A DNA stretch of 64,000 nucleotides from positions 62,001-126,000 of the forward strand of contig JAZQHT010000013.1 in assembly GCA_045540715.1 (NCBI GenBank), in the 5' to 3' direction. The notes under the pieces are model-generated. The model ran no database searches. It was not told the origin of the DNA and worked only from the letters and a program-made list of their open reading frames with translations. Numbering within the stretch: position 1 is the stretch's first letter; each line of letters starts with the position of its first letter. Below are positions 9,466 to 17,869 of this stretch, piece after piece. Position numbers and translations under genes: made by a program. This DNA comes from UMGS1279 sp045540715. Lineage in GTDB: Bacteria; Bacillota; Clostridia; Oscillospirales; Acutalibacteraceae.

Positions 9466-10245
9466 ATGATAGAAATTTTAATTGCTGTTTTAGTATTAGG
9501 GGTTGCCGCATTAATTTTAGGACTTATGTTAAGCTATGCTTCAAAGGTGTTTGCGGTAGAGCAAGACGAAAAAGAGGTTGCCTTGCGTGAAGCACTTCCG
9601 GGCGCTAACTGCGGCGCTTGCGGATATGCTGGTTGCGACGGTTATGCTGAAGCACTAAGTAAAGGTGAAGCAGAACCAAACCTTTGCGCCCCGGGTGGAA
9701 GTGATACCGCTAATGCTTTGGGAGAAATTTTAGGTATATCTGTAACACTTATACCTAAAAAAGCTATTGTAAAATGCAAAGGCTGTAAAGATAACGCAAC
9801 CTTTAGATACGAATACGTAGGACTAAACTCTTGTGCTTCTGCCGCTATGCTTGCAGGTGGCCCCAAAGACTGTTCTTTTGGCTGCTTGGGACTTGGCGAT
9901 TGTGTTAAGGCTTGTGAATTTAACGCAATAAAAGTGGATAACGGTATTGCTGTTATTGACTATAATATTTGTGGCGGTTGCGGTAGTTGTGCCGCTGCTT
10001 GTCCACGCGGTATTATTGAAGTTAAATCTGCACCCTTTACACCAACCGTTTTATGCAAAAGCAAAGACAAAGGCGCCGTTTCAAGAAAAGTTTGTAAAGT
10101 TAGTTGTATAGGCTGTGGCATTTGTGCCAAAAACTGCCCAAACGAAGCTATAACCGTAACAGATTTTCTTGCAACAATTGATCCCGAAAAATGTTCGAGT
10201 TGTGGTAACTGCATTGCAAAATGCCCACAAAAATGTATTAAATAA
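9466..10245 (+). CDS. rnfB: Rnf complex subunit RnfB
   Basis: 259 residues, the ferredoxin-docking subunit. An N-terminal membrane anchor (about residues 4-25) leads to the four-Cys [4Fe-4S] domain ANCGACGYAGCDGYAEAL with a later Cys (LCAP). Four further cysteine clusters follow, including CGGCGSCAAACP, CIGCGICAKNCP and CSSCGNCIAKCP. The order N-TM, Fe-S domain, multiple ferredoxin motifs is standard. It closes the rnfCDGEAB operon and is followed by a strong terminator. Confidence 0.97.
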   Translation: MIEILIAVLVLGVAALILGLMLSYASKVFAVEQDEKEVALREALPGANCGACGYAGCDGYAEALSKGEAEPNLCAPGGSDTANALGEILGISVTLIPKKAIVKCKGCKDNATFRYEYVGLNSCASAAMLAGGPKDCSFGCLGLGDCVKACEFNAIKVDNGIAVIDYNICGGCGSCAAACPRGIIEVKSAPFTPTVLCKSKDKGAVSRKVCKVSCIGCGICAKNCPNEAITVTDFLATIDPEKCSSCGNCIAKCPQKCIK

Positions 10246-10249
10246 TTTA

Positions 10250-10276
10250 AGCCCCGACTATCTCGGGGCTTTTTAT
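10250..10276 (+). terminator. Rho-independent terminator of the rnf operon
   Basis: AGCCCCGA (10250-10257) pairs with TCGGGGCT (10263-10270), loop CTATC, followed by T-rich sequence. It lies 5 bases after the rnfB stop. Confidence 0.92.
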
Positions 10277-10305
10277 TTGACAAAATATTAAAATGTATTT
10301 ATAAT
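10277..10305 (+). promoter_or_regulatory. Consensus sigma-A promoter for the DUF2130 gene
   Basis: TTGACA (10277-10282), exact 17-base spacer, TATAAT (10300-10305): full consensus in both boxes, directly after the rnf terminator. Confidence 0.88.
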
Positions 10306-10344
10306 TTAATTATAATATTTAATTAATATATAAGGATGAAATTT

Positions 10345-11523
10345 ATGCAAGAAATTAGATGTCCAAAATGTAACGAGGTTTTTACTGTTGACGAAAGCGG
10401 TTATGCTGCACTTTTAGAACAAGTTAGAAACAACGAATTTGAAAAAGAACTAACCTTGCGCGAAGAAGCAATTTTAAAAGAGCATCAAAATAAAATTAGT
10501 TTAGCTCTAGCACAAGAATCGGCCAAAAGCGAAAAAGCAATTTTAGAACAAAAAGCCGAAATTGAAAAGCTAAAAGGCGCATTAGAGATTGAAAAAACCA
10601 ATAACGAACTTGCAGTTAAAACGGCTTTACAACAAAAAGATGCAGAAATTTTAAAGCTTCAAAACGCACTTGATTTATCTATTAAAGAGCAAGAACTAAG
10701 CGTTAGAAATTTACGCGAACAACACCTTGCAGAGATTAAGCGCAAAGACGAAGAAGTTGAATATTATAAAGACTTTAAAGCAAAACAATCAACAAAAATG
10801 ATTGGCGAAAGTTTAGAGCGACACTGCGAAAACGAGTTTAATAAAATTCGTATGACGGCATTTCCTAACGCCTATTTTGAAAAGGATAACGATGCTAGTT
10901 CCGGCAGTAAAGGCGACTTTATTTTTAGAGAAGAAATTGACGGTGTTGAACTAATTTCAATTATGTTTGAAATGAAAAACGAGGCCGACGCTACCGAAAA
11001 GAAACACAAAAACGAAGAATTTTTTAAAGAACTTGATAAAGACCGCAGAGAGAAAAACTGCGAATATGCCGTTTTAGTTTCTTTGCTTGAAAACGACAGC
11101 GAACTTTATAACACAGGCATTGTTGACGTAAGCTACAGATATGAAAAGATGTACGTAATTCGTCCACAGTTCTTTATTCCGCTAATTACATTACTTAGAA
11201 ATGCGGCTCTAAATTCTTTAAAATATAAGCAAGAACTTATGGTGGTTAAAGAACAACATATTGATATTACTAACTTTGAAAACGATATGAACGATTTTAA
11301 AGACAAGTTTACACGTGGTGTTCAACTAGCAAGTGCAAGATTTAACGATGCGATTGCCGAAATTGATAAAACCATTACACGTTTGCAAAAGGTTAGAGAA
11401 TCTTTAGTTGTAAGCGGCAACCACTTACAAGCCACAAACACCAAGGTTGAAAACCTTTCTATTAAAAAGTTAACACGTAACAACCCCACAATGCAGGCAA
11501 AATTTGAAGAGCTTAAAAAATAA
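10345..11523 (+). CDS. DUF2130 domain-containing protein (nuclease-fold-like, coiled coil)
   Basis: 392 residues. An N-terminal zinc-ribbon-like CPKCNEVF is followed by a long charged coiled coil (about residues 25-150) and a C-terminal DUF2130 domain. Within that domain GSKGDFIFREE and SIMFEMKNEAD resemble the D...E-x-K pattern of PD-(D/E)XK nucleases; the catalytic role is inference and no activity is established for the family to my knowledge. ATG 10345 is preferred over ATG 10336, because AAGG would abut the earlier codon but lies 9 bases before this one. It is monocistronic, between its own promoter and a terminator. Confidence 0.83.
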   Translation: MQEIRCPKCNEVFTVDESGYAALLEQVRNNEFEKELTLREEAILKEHQNKISLALAQESAKSEKAILEQKAEIEKLKGALEIEKTNNELAVKTALQQKDAEILKLQNALDLSIKEQELSVRNLREQHLAEIKRKDEEVEYYKDFKAKQSTKMIGESLERHCENEFNKIRMTAFPNAYFEKDNDASSGSKGDFIFREEIDGVELISIMFEMKNEADATEKKHKNEEFFKELDKDRREKNCEYAVLVSLLENDSELYNTGIVDVSYRYEKMYVIRPQFFIPLITLLRNAALNSLKYKQELMVVKEQHIDITNFENDMNDFKDKFTRGVQLASARFNDAIAEIDKTITRLQKVRESLVVSGNHLQATNTKVENLSIKKLTRNNPTMQAKFEELKK

Positions 11524-11525
11524 TT

Positions 11526-11556
11526 AAAAGCATAGACTTTCGTCTATGCTTTTTTT
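11526..11556. terminator. Bidirectional terminator between DUF2130 and DUF1893 genes
   Basis: AAAAGCATAGAC (11526-11537) pairs with GTCTATGCTTTT (11542-11553). Both flanks are T-rich on the relevant strand. The stop codon of the minus-strand DUF1893 gene (11544-11546) lies inside the stem. Confidence 0.88.
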
Positions 11557-11957
11557 ATAATATTTAATTTTTGAATTTTGTCTTCAATTATTTTTAAGGC
11601 GTCTTGTTCGTTGTTTATTTCTAAAACCGCTTTTTCAAAGGGGCAAATATCGGTTTTATTGCGATTAATTATGTTTTTAACTAGAGTTTGATACTCAACC
11701 ACTATGCCGTGTTTTTGTAACAGCATTAATGCTTGTTCACTTAAAACCTCAGCATAAATCGATTTTACCTTTAAAAGCAAATATAAAAATGCGGTTGCCT
11801 TGCCCACTACCCTATCGTACGCACAAAAGCCGCTAAAATCCTTGCCGCTTTTTAAGAACAAATATAATGGTTTAACACCTCGTTCGGTTGAAAAATGAAT
11901 TTCTTTTTCTTTAATTAAAACGCAGGTGTATTTTTTTAATAACTCTTTATTATTCAT
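11544..11957 (-). CDS. DUF1893 domain-containing protein
   Basis: 137 residues from ATG 11957. The family pattern is clear: a strand-rich start, DRVVGKATAFLYLLLKVKSIYAEVLSEQAL (here about residues 50-79; key motif DRVVGKA), then KHGIVVEYQTLV and the closing NRNKTDICPFEKAVL. DUF1893 (TM1506-like) proteins adopt a cytidine-deaminase-like fold without a proven function. An earlier in-frame start (11987) would overlap the aldo/keto reductase more deeply; ATG 11957 overlaps it by only 8 bases, as with other coupled pairs in this genome. The C-P-F segment may be functionally important, which is inference. Confidence 0.85.
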   Translation of the reverse strand: MNNKELLKKYTCVLIKEKEIHFSTERGVKPLYLFLKSGKDFSGFCAYDRVVGKATAFLYLLLKVKSIYAEVLSEQALMLLQKHGIVVEYQTLVKNIINRNKTDICPFEKAVLEINNEQDALKIIEDKIQKLNIIKKA

Positions 11958-13086
11958 TATTTTTGTTAAGTCTTTCTGTAAAATCAACCATCATTTTGCT
12001 AATTTCTATACTTTGTGGACAAACCATTTCACAAGCTCTGCAGCCAATACAAGAAGCCGGTCTTTTTTCTTCGGGTAACGATTTTATAACCATTGGTGCA
12101 ATAAAGCCGCCTGCAAAGGCAAAATCGTTATATAGTTCTATAAGTTGTGGAATATCTAATTCTTTAGGGCATTTTGAGGTGCAATAACGACAGGCAGTAC
12201 AAGGAAGACTGGTTTTTTCGGTCATCTTATTTGCAACACTATAAATAAGCTCTGTTTCTTCTTTATTTAAAGGCTTATTTGTATTGAAAATTTCAATATT
12301 TTCTTTTAGTTGCTCTAAATTTGACATGCCCGAAAGTATTACTCTAACTTCATCAAAAGACTGCAAATATCTAAAAGCCCACTCTACCGCATTAATATTA
12401 CGTGCGCTTTTTAGCATATTTTTATATTCATCATCTAAACTTGCAAGTTTGCCACCGCGTAGTGGTTCCATAACAAAAACGGGTATATTATATTCTTTAA
12501 AAAGTTCTAATTTGGCTTTAGCGTTTTGCATTTTATAGTCAAGATAATTAAGCTGAACCTGACCAAATTCCATATGCTCGCCATATGCCTCTAAAAAGCG
12601 CTTTGTGGTATCAATATTGCCGTGAATTGAAAAGCCTATATGCTTTATTCTGCCTTGCTTTTTCTGCTCTAACATAAATTCCATTAGTTTAAATTCGCGG
12701 TTTAAATAATGCTCAATATTAGCCTCGCAAACGTTATGGAACAAATAAAAATCAAAATAATCGGTTTGGCACTTTTTAAGTTGCTCAAAGAAAATTTCTT
12801 CTACCTTCATTAAATTTTCAACGTTAAAGCCCGGAAATTTATCGGTTAAATAATAACTATCTCTTGGATATTCTTTTAAGCACTCACCTATTATGGTTTC
12901 GGCGTTGCCGTTATGATAACCATAAGCCGTATCAACGTAATTAACACCATTTTTAAAGGCATAGTCTATCATTTGTTTGGTGGCGTTTATATCTATATTT
13001 TTATAATCGTTATCTACTACTGGCAAACGCATTGTGCCAATTCCTAAACCGGATATTTTTTTATCTTTAAAGTTTTTATAAATCAT
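11950..13086 (-). CDS. Aldo/keto reductase with C-terminal ferredoxin domain
   Basis: 378 residues. The N-terminal TIM barrel has the AKR residues Asp and Tyr in VDTAYGYHNG, Lys in YLTDKFPG and His in YLFHNV. The C-terminal extension holds two [4Fe-4S] motifs, CTACRYCTSKCP (about residues 294-305) and CIGCRACEMVCP (about residues 347-358). This fusion is common in anaerobes and suggests that electrons come from or go to ferredoxin-like carriers instead of NAD(P)H alone; the substrate is unknown. It is the first gene of a two-gene operon with the DUF1893 protein. Confidence 0.92.
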   Translation of the reverse strand: MIYKNFKDKKISGLGIGTMRLPVVDNDYKNIDINATKQMIDYAFKNGVNYVDTAYGYHNGNAETIIGECLKEYPRDSYYLTDKFPGFNVENLMKVEEIFFEQLKKCQTDYFDFYLFHNVCEANIEHYLNREFKLMEFMLEQKKQGRIKHIGFSIHGNIDTTKRFLEAYGEHMEFGQVQLNYLDYKMQNAKAKLELFKEYNIPVFVMEPLRGGKLASLDDEYKNMLKSARNINAVEWAFRYLQSFDEVRVILSGMSNLEQLKENIEIFNTNKPLNKEETELIYSVANKMTEKTSLPCTACRYCTSKCPKELDIPQLIELYNDFAFAGGFIAPMVIKSLPEEKRPASCIGCRACEMVCPQSIEISKMMVDFTERLNKNNE

Positions 13087-13109
13087 AAACTACCTCGTTG
13101 TTTTTTTAT

Positions 13110-13139
13110 ATTGTAACACAAGACTATATGGTTTGTAAA
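13110..13139 (-). promoter_or_regulatory. Promoter for the aldo/keto reductase operon
   Basis: On the minus strand TTTACA (13139-13134), 18-base spacer, TACAAT (13115-13110), with a TG one base before the -10 box (extended -10). Confidence 0.55.
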
Positions 13140-13151
13140 TTAAACTTTTTG

Positions 13152-13180
13152 TTTACTGAAAGTTACTTATATGATATACT
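13152..13180 (+). promoter_or_regulatory. Extended -10 promoter for the FkbM methyltransferase gene
   Basis: TTTACT (13152-13157), 17-base spacer, TATACT (13175-13180), preceded by TGA giving an extended -10. It sits 28 bases before the TTG start. Confidence 0.65.
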
Positions 13181-13207
13181 AAATTTAACTTAAGGGGGGA
13201 ATTAAGC

Positions 13208-14236
13208 TTGATCGACGTTTGGCAAAAATTAAAACTTGAAACTCGACCTATTTTAATATATGGAACAGGCAACGGCGCAGACAAACTTATTGACCGTTTA
13301 GAAGAGCTTAATATTAAAATAAGCGGTGTTTTTGCTAGCGATGGCTTTGTTAGAGAACGCAGTTTTCGTTCCTTTAATCTGCTTTCTTTTGAAAGTGCTA
13401 AAAACACTTTTGGCGATTTTGTTGGCCTTATTTCTTTTGGCACAAGCCGAAAAGAAACAATAGATTATATAAAAGATCTTTCTAAAAAAGTTACCCTTTA
13501 TATGCCTGAAGTACCTGTTATTGGTACCGAAGTTTTTGATTTGGAATTTGCAAAAACTCACAAAAAAGAACTTGAAGAAGTTTATAATGTTTTATATGAT
13601 GAGGAGTCTAAAAACACCTTTTTAAATATGATTAATTTTAAATTAAGCGGTGAAATTGACTATTTATTTAAAGCTGAATCGAAAGAAGAAAAAGACTTTT
13701 TTGAAATATTAAATCTTAAAAAAACCGATAACTTTTTAGACCTGGGCGCATATAATGGCGACACCGTTTTATCTTATATAAATCGTGTAAAACCAACGGG
13801 TAAAATAACAGCCGTAGAAGCCGATAAAAAGACCTTTAAAAAGCTAGTTTTAAATACAGAAAATTTAGGTGTAAACTGCATAAATGCTGCGGTTTGTGAT
13901 GTGCTTGGAGAAGTGCCTTTTAATGTAAAATCAGGGCGCGGAAGTACCATTGGCGGCACCGATAAAATTAATGCTACTACTATTGATTATTTAGCAAAAA
14001 CGCAAGAATATAACTATATAAAATTTGACATTGAAGGGGCCGAACTTTCGGCAATTAAAGGAGCAGAAAACACTATTAAAACCCAAAAACCCAAAATGCT
14101 TATTTCTTGCTACCATAAATCCAGTGATTATTTTACAATACCAAAAAAGGTGTTAGAGTTTAACCCAAATTATAAAGTTTATATGCGGCACTACCCATCA
14201 ATACCTGCTTGGGACACAGTATTTTATTTTGTTTAA
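13208..14236 (+). CDS. FkbM-family SAM-dependent methyltransferase
   Basis: 342 residues from a TTG start, chosen because GGGGGG lies about 9 bases upstream and no ATG fits. The N-terminal 110 residues look like a Rossmann-type sugar-nucleotide domain (ILIYGTGNGADKLIDRL). The FkbM methyltransferase follows: SAM motif FLDLGAYNGDTVLSYI (about residues 177-192), acidic AVEADKKTF, and the family motif IKFDIEGAELSAIKGAE (about residues 272-288). FkbM enzymes O-methylate sugars or secondary metabolites; this one stands alone, so the acceptor cannot be inferred. Confidence 0.87.
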   Translation: MIDVWQKLKLETRPILIYGTGNGADKLIDRLEELNIKISGVFASDGFVRERSFRSFNLLSFESAKNTFGDFVGLISFGTSRKETIDYIKDLSKKVTLYMPEVPVIGTEVFDLEFAKTHKKELEEVYNVLYDEESKNTFLNMINFKLSGEIDYLFKAESKEEKDFFEILNLKKTDNFLDLGAYNGDTVLSYINRVKPTGKITAVEADKKTFKKLVLNTENLGVNCINAAVCDVLGEVPFNVKSGRGSTIGGTDKINATTIDYLAKTQEYNYIKFDIEGAELSAIKGAENTIKTQKPKMLISCYHKSSDYFTIPKKVLEFNPNYKVYMRHYPSIPAWDTVFYFV

Positions 14237-14263
14237 AATATAATTGGCTTTGCCATAAAAAAT

Positions 14264-14297
14264 AAAAACAGCGAAGAAATTTCTTCGCTGTTTTTTT
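14264..14297. terminator. Bidirectional terminator between FkbM and Mrp genes
   Basis: AAAAACAGCGAAGAA (14264-14278) pairs with TTCTTCGCTGTTTTT (14281-14295). The convergent gene on the minus strand ends at 14296. Confidence 0.92.
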
Positions 14298-15114
14298 ATT
14301 TTATCATATCTTTTAAAATGGTTTCAATTTCTGTTAGCCAGTCGCCTTCGAAAAGTTCAATCATACCTTTATCTGCGGCGGCGGCAAGTTTTGGCTCAAT
14401 TGGAATTTGTGCTAACATTTTTACGCCGTATTCTTTTGTAACTTCGGCAGTTTTACTGCTACCGTAAATTTCAATTTTTTTGCCACAATCGGGACAAAGA
14501 GCATAACTCATATTTTCAACAATGCCAAGCACCGGAATATTCATAAGATTTGCCATATTGATTGCTTTTTTAACAATCATACTTACAAGTTCTTGTGGGC
14601 TTGTTACAACGATAATTCCATCCACCGGTAAACTTTGGAATATTGTTAGCGGTACGTCGCCGGTGCCCGGTGGCATATCAACAAACATATAGTCCACGTC
14701 GCCCCAAATAACGTCGGTCCAGAACTGTTTAACGGTGCCTGCAATAACGGGGCCGCGCCAACAAACCGGATCAGTTTCGTTTTTGGTAAGTAGGTTTAAA
14801 GACATTACTCTAATACCTGTTTTTGTGGTAACGGGCAAAAGACCTTCTTCAATTGCGTCTGCATTAGTGTGCAAATTAAACATATTTGGAATACTTGGTC
14901 CTGTAATATCTGCATCTAAAATGGCGGTAGAATAACCTAAGCGGTTTGCGGTAACAGCCGATAAAGCCGAAACCAAACTTTTACCAACGCCACCTTTGCC
15001 ACTAACAATGCCTATAACCTTTTTAACGTTAGACATTTCGTGTGGTTTTTCAACTAAACTTCTGCTACTGCATTTTTCACTGCAAGTAGAACAATCGTGT
15101 GTGCACTCGCTCAT
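14296..15114 (-). CDS. mrp: Mrp/NBP35-family ATP-binding protein
   Basis: 272 residues. It is a P-loop NTPase of the ApbC/Mrp type that holds and transfers Fe-S clusters. The deviant Walker A is SGKGGVGKS (about residues 38-46), then DADITGPSIP and the Walker-B-like FVDMPPGTGD. The bridging cluster-binding CxxC is in YALCPDCGK (about residues 208-216). An extra N-terminal cysteine set, CTHDCSTCSEKC (residues 4-15), resembles the N-terminal ferredoxin-type motif of NBP35 proteins and could hold a second cluster. It lies 13 bases downstream of the HAD-IIA gene in one operon. Confidence 0.93.
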   Translation of the reverse strand: MSECTHDCSTCSEKCSSRSLVEKPHEMSNVKKVIGIVSGKGGVGKSLVSALSAVTANRLGYSTAILDADITGPSIPNMFNLHTNADAIEEGLLPVTTKTGIRVMSLNLLTKNETDPVCWRGPVIAGTVKQFWTDVIWGDVDYMFVDMPPGTGDVPLTIFQSLPVDGIIVVTSPQELVSMIVKKAINMANLMNIPVLGIVENMSYALCPDCGKKIEIYGSSKTAEVTKEYGVKMLAQIPIEPKLAAAADKGMIELFEGDWLTEIETILKDMIK

Positions 15115-15127
15115 TTAAAACACCTTT

Positions 15128-15910
15128 CTATTTTACAATTGTGCCAACGCCATCTAAAATATAGCTTGGTCTATACGGATATTTTGCAATATCTTCTTTA
15201 CTTGTTACACCTGAAAGCACCAAAACAGTATCAATTTCAGATTCAATACCCGAAATAATGTCGGTATCCATCCTGTCGCCTATAATACAGGCCTCACATT
15301 CGCTACTACAACCTAACATTTTAAGGCCGATGCGCATCATAAGTGGGTTTGGTTTGCCAATGTAATAGGCTTTTTTACCGGTTGCAATTTCTATTGGGCT
15401 TATTAAAGCACCGGTGGCCGGTACAATACCTTTTTCTGTGGGGCCGGTAATATCGGGGTTAGTGCCGATTAACTTTGCGCCGCCACGTACTAACAAGGTT
15501 GCGTGCTCTATCATTTCGTAATTTAAACTTCTGGTTTCGCCCATAACAACGTAATCGGGACTAATGTTATTCATTGTAAGCCCTGCATCATAAAGTGCGT
15601 TAATAAGTCCCGGTTCGCCTATAGCGTAAACACTGCCGCCTTCACATTGACTTTTTAAAAACTTTGCCGTAGCAAGGGCTGAAGTGTAAAAATGTTCTTC
15701 TGCAACGTCTAGGCCCATCCTTAAAAGTTTTTGACGAAGTTCGCGCGGACTTCTTTCGCTAGAGTTTGTTAAAAATACGTAGTTTTTATTTTCTTTATGA
15801 AGCCACTCAACAAATTCTTTAACACCGGGCAATAATTTATCACCATGATAAATTACACCATCCATATCACATATAAAGCCTTTTTTATTTTTTAACTTTG
15901 ATAGGTCCAT
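15128..15910 (-). CDS. HAD-IIA family hydrolase (NagD/AraL-like)
   Basis: 260 residues. HAD motif I is CDMDGVIYHG (nucleophile Asp near residue 15), motif II is FLTNSSER, the conserved Lys is in YIGKPNPLMM and motif III is IIGDRMDTDI. The large cap placed between motifs II and III defines subclass IIA, whose members dephosphorylate sugar phosphates, p-nitrophenyl phosphate or nucleotides. The true substrate is not shown by the context. AAAGGA precedes the ATG; its promoter is at 15954-15982. Confidence 0.9.
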   Translation of the reverse strand: MDLSKLKNKKGFICDMDGVIYHGDKLLPGVKEFVEWLHKENKNYVFLTNSSERSPRELRQKLLRMGLDVAEEHFYTSALATAKFLKSQCEGGSVYAIGEPGLINALYDAGLTMNNISPDYVVMGETRSLNYEMIEHATLLVRGGAKLIGTNPDITGPTEKGIVPATGALISPIEIATGKKAYYIGKPNPLMMRIGLKMLGCSSECEACIIGDRMDTDIISGIESEIDTVLVLSGVTSKEDIAKYPYRPSYILDGVGTIVK

Positions 15911-15953
15911 ATTTATAATCCTTTCAAAAGGGGTGTTAATTTAACCAACGATA

Positions 15954-15982
15954 ATTATACTATTAAATTTACAACTATTCAA
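15954..15982 (-). promoter_or_regulatory. Promoter for the HAD-IIA/mrp operon
   Basis: On the minus strand TTGAAT (15982-15977), 17-base spacer, TATAAT (15959-15954). It is divergent from the ABC exporter promoter 13 bases away. Confidence 0.75.
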
Positions 15983-15994
15983 GCAAAAAATAAA

Positions 15995-16023
15995 TTGAAT
16001 TATACTAATTATTATGATATACT
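15995..16023 (+). promoter_or_regulatory. Promoter for the Gld-like ABC operon
   Basis: TTGAAT (15995-16000), 17-base spacer, TATACT (16018-16023) with TGA before it (extended -10). About 95 bases of leader follow, with a TGTTAAT-AAATA-ATTAACA inverted repeat at 16048-16066. Confidence 0.7.
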
Positions 16024-16125
16024 ATATAAGTCAAAATGGGTTAATATTGTTAATAAATAATTAACACATTTGTAAAACTGATTGTTTATAATTTTTCTAA
16101 GCAGATTTTTTAGGAGGATAAAATA

Positions 16126-17154
16126 ATGATTGAGGTTAAAAACCTTTATAAACGTTACGGCAACAATCTTGCAGTAAGTGACGTTAGTTTTTCTATTAAA
16201 AAAGGTGAAATTGTAGGTTTCTTAGGCCCTAACGGTGCGGGTAAATCTACAATAATGAATATTTTAACCGGTTACCTATCAGCAACTTCGGGTTCTGCTG
16301 CCATTGCAGGATTTGATATTTTAGATAATCCGGAAGACGCAAAACGCCACATTGGTTATTTGCCGGAACTTCCCCCACTTTATTTAGATATGACGGTTAG
16401 AGAATATTTAGAGTTTTGCTACGACCTTAAAAAAGCAAGATTCCAAAAGAAACCTCACCTGGACGAAATTTGTAGGTTGGTTGATATTGCCCACGTTCAA
16501 AATCGTTTAATTAAAAACCTTTCTAAAGGTTATCGTCAACGTGTTGGTATTGCCCAAGCACTTATTGGCAACCCCGACGTTTTAATTTTGGACGAGCCCA
16601 CCGTTGGCCTAGACCCAAAACAAATCATTGAAATTCGTTCTTTAATTGAAAGACTTGGCAAACACCACACCATTATTTTATCTTCTCATATACTTTCTGA
16701 AATTCAAGCAATTTGCAAAAGAATTATCATTATTAATCGTGGACAAATCGTTGCTGACGATACACCTGAAAATCTTTCTAAAAAGATGTCAACCGACCTT
16801 TCTATTACAGTTAGAGTTCAGGGCCCTGAAGCTTCAATTACACAGGTACTTTCTAACATTAAAGAGGTTGAAAGCGTTACTTCTTTAGGCATTAGAGAAA
16901 CCGGCAGTTGCGACTTTTTGATTGAACCTAAAGAAAATTGCGATGTTCGTCGCGCTGTTTTCGAAAGACTTTCGGATAGAAAGTGGCCCATTTTAGAGTT
17001 AAGCAGTAAGCAGTTAACACTTGAACAAATCTTCTTGCGTTTAACCGAAGGGGTTATTACTAAACAAAATAAAGAAGAACCTAAAAAAGTTAAAAAGGTT
17101 AGCTCTAAAACTAAAAAAGCCGCACTTGATGCAGTATTCGGAGAGGAGGAATAA
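16126..17154 (+). CDS. ABC transporter ATP-binding protein (GldA-like)
   Basis: 342 residues. Walker A is GPNGAGKST (about residues 35-43), the signature is LSKGYRQRVGIAQAL (in place of LSGGQ) and Walker B is VLILDEPTVGLDP. The C-terminal 100 residues are an accessory domain ending in a Lys-rich tail (KKVKKVSSKTKK). LSKGYRQRVG is typical of the GldA/CcmA-like ABC-2 exporters. It is the first gene of a four-gene operon: ATPase, permease, GldG-type and DUF4340 proteins. In gliding Bacteroidetes GldAFG support motility; in Firmicutes the role of this set is not established. Confidence 0.93.
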   Translation: MIEVKNLYKRYGNNLAVSDVSFSIKKGEIVGFLGPNGAGKSTIMNILTGYLSATSGSAAIAGFDILDNPEDAKRHIGYLPELPPLYLDMTVREYLEFCYDLKKARFQKKPHLDEICRLVDIAHVQNRLIKNLSKGYRQRVGIAQALIGNPDVLILDEPTVGLDPKQIIEIRSLIERLGKHHTIILSSHILSEIQAICKRIIIINRGQIVADDTPENLSKKMSTDLSITVRVQGPEASITQVLSNIKEVESVTSLGIRETGSCDFLIEPKENCDVRRAVFERLSDRKWPILELSSKQLTLEQIFLRLTEGVITKQNKEEPKKVKKVSSKTKKAALDAVFGEEE

Positions 17155-17157
17155 TAA

Positions 17158-17859
17158 ATGTTAGCCGTTTATAAACGCGAACTTAAAGCTTATTTTACAA
17201 ACCCACTTGGGTACGTTGTTTTAGCAATTATGCTTTTCTTTTTAAGCATTAACTTTATGACATTACTTTTAAATTACTACGGCAATATTTCTTATTTGTT
17301 TTTTATGGTTAATACCTATACAATGCTTATTCCTCCGTTAATTACCATGCGCCTTTTTTCTGAAGAGAAAAAGCAAAAAACCGACCAGCTTTTATTTACT
17401 GCCCCCGTAAGCATTACAAAAATTGTTTTGGGTAAATATTTAGCTGCATTTACTTTATTTGCAATTTGCTATGCCGTTACAATTATTTATGAAATTATTT
17501 TTGGTGCATTAACACAAGTAAACGTTTTAATGTATTTATCTTCTTTACTTGGCACCGCTCTTATTGGTTTAAGTTTAATTGCTATTGGCACCTTTATTTC
17601 AAGCGTTACAGAAAGCCAAATTATTGCAGCAATTTTAGGACTTATCGCTTCTATTACAATTATGATGTTTGATTCTATTGGCAGTGTGTTTGGTAGCTCT
17701 TTACTTTCAACACTATTCTCTACCCTATCTTTTGCTACAAGATACAATACCTTTAATTCAGGTATTATTGATTTTTCAAACATTGTTTACTTTTTAAGTA
17801 TTAGCGTATTGTTTATTTTCTTAACAATTCGCGTACACGAGAAAAAACGTTGGGCTTAA
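17158..17859 (+). CDS. ABC-2 type transporter permease (GldF-like)
   Basis: 233 residues with six hydrophobic segments, starting LAVYKRELKAYFTNPLGYVV, a typical ABC-2 permease opening, followed by MRLFSEEKKQKTDQLLFTAPVS. It forms the membrane channel with the ATPase 3 bases upstream. GGAGG precedes the ATG. The protein matches the Gld-type subfamily by context with a GldG homologue; no cargo is known. Confidence 0.9.
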   Translation: MLAVYKRELKAYFTNPLGYVVLAIMLFFLSINFMTLLLNYYGNISYLFFMVNTYTMLIPPLITMRLFSEEKKQKTDQLLFTAPVSITKIVLGKYLAAFTLFAICYAVTIIYEIIFGALTQVNVLMYLSSLLGTALIGLSLIAIGTFISSVTESQIIAAILGLIASITIMMFDSIGSVFGSSLLSTLFSTLSFATRYNTFNSGIIDFSNIVYFLSISVLFIFLTIRVHEKKRWA

Positions 17860-17869
17860 AGGAGGGGTT

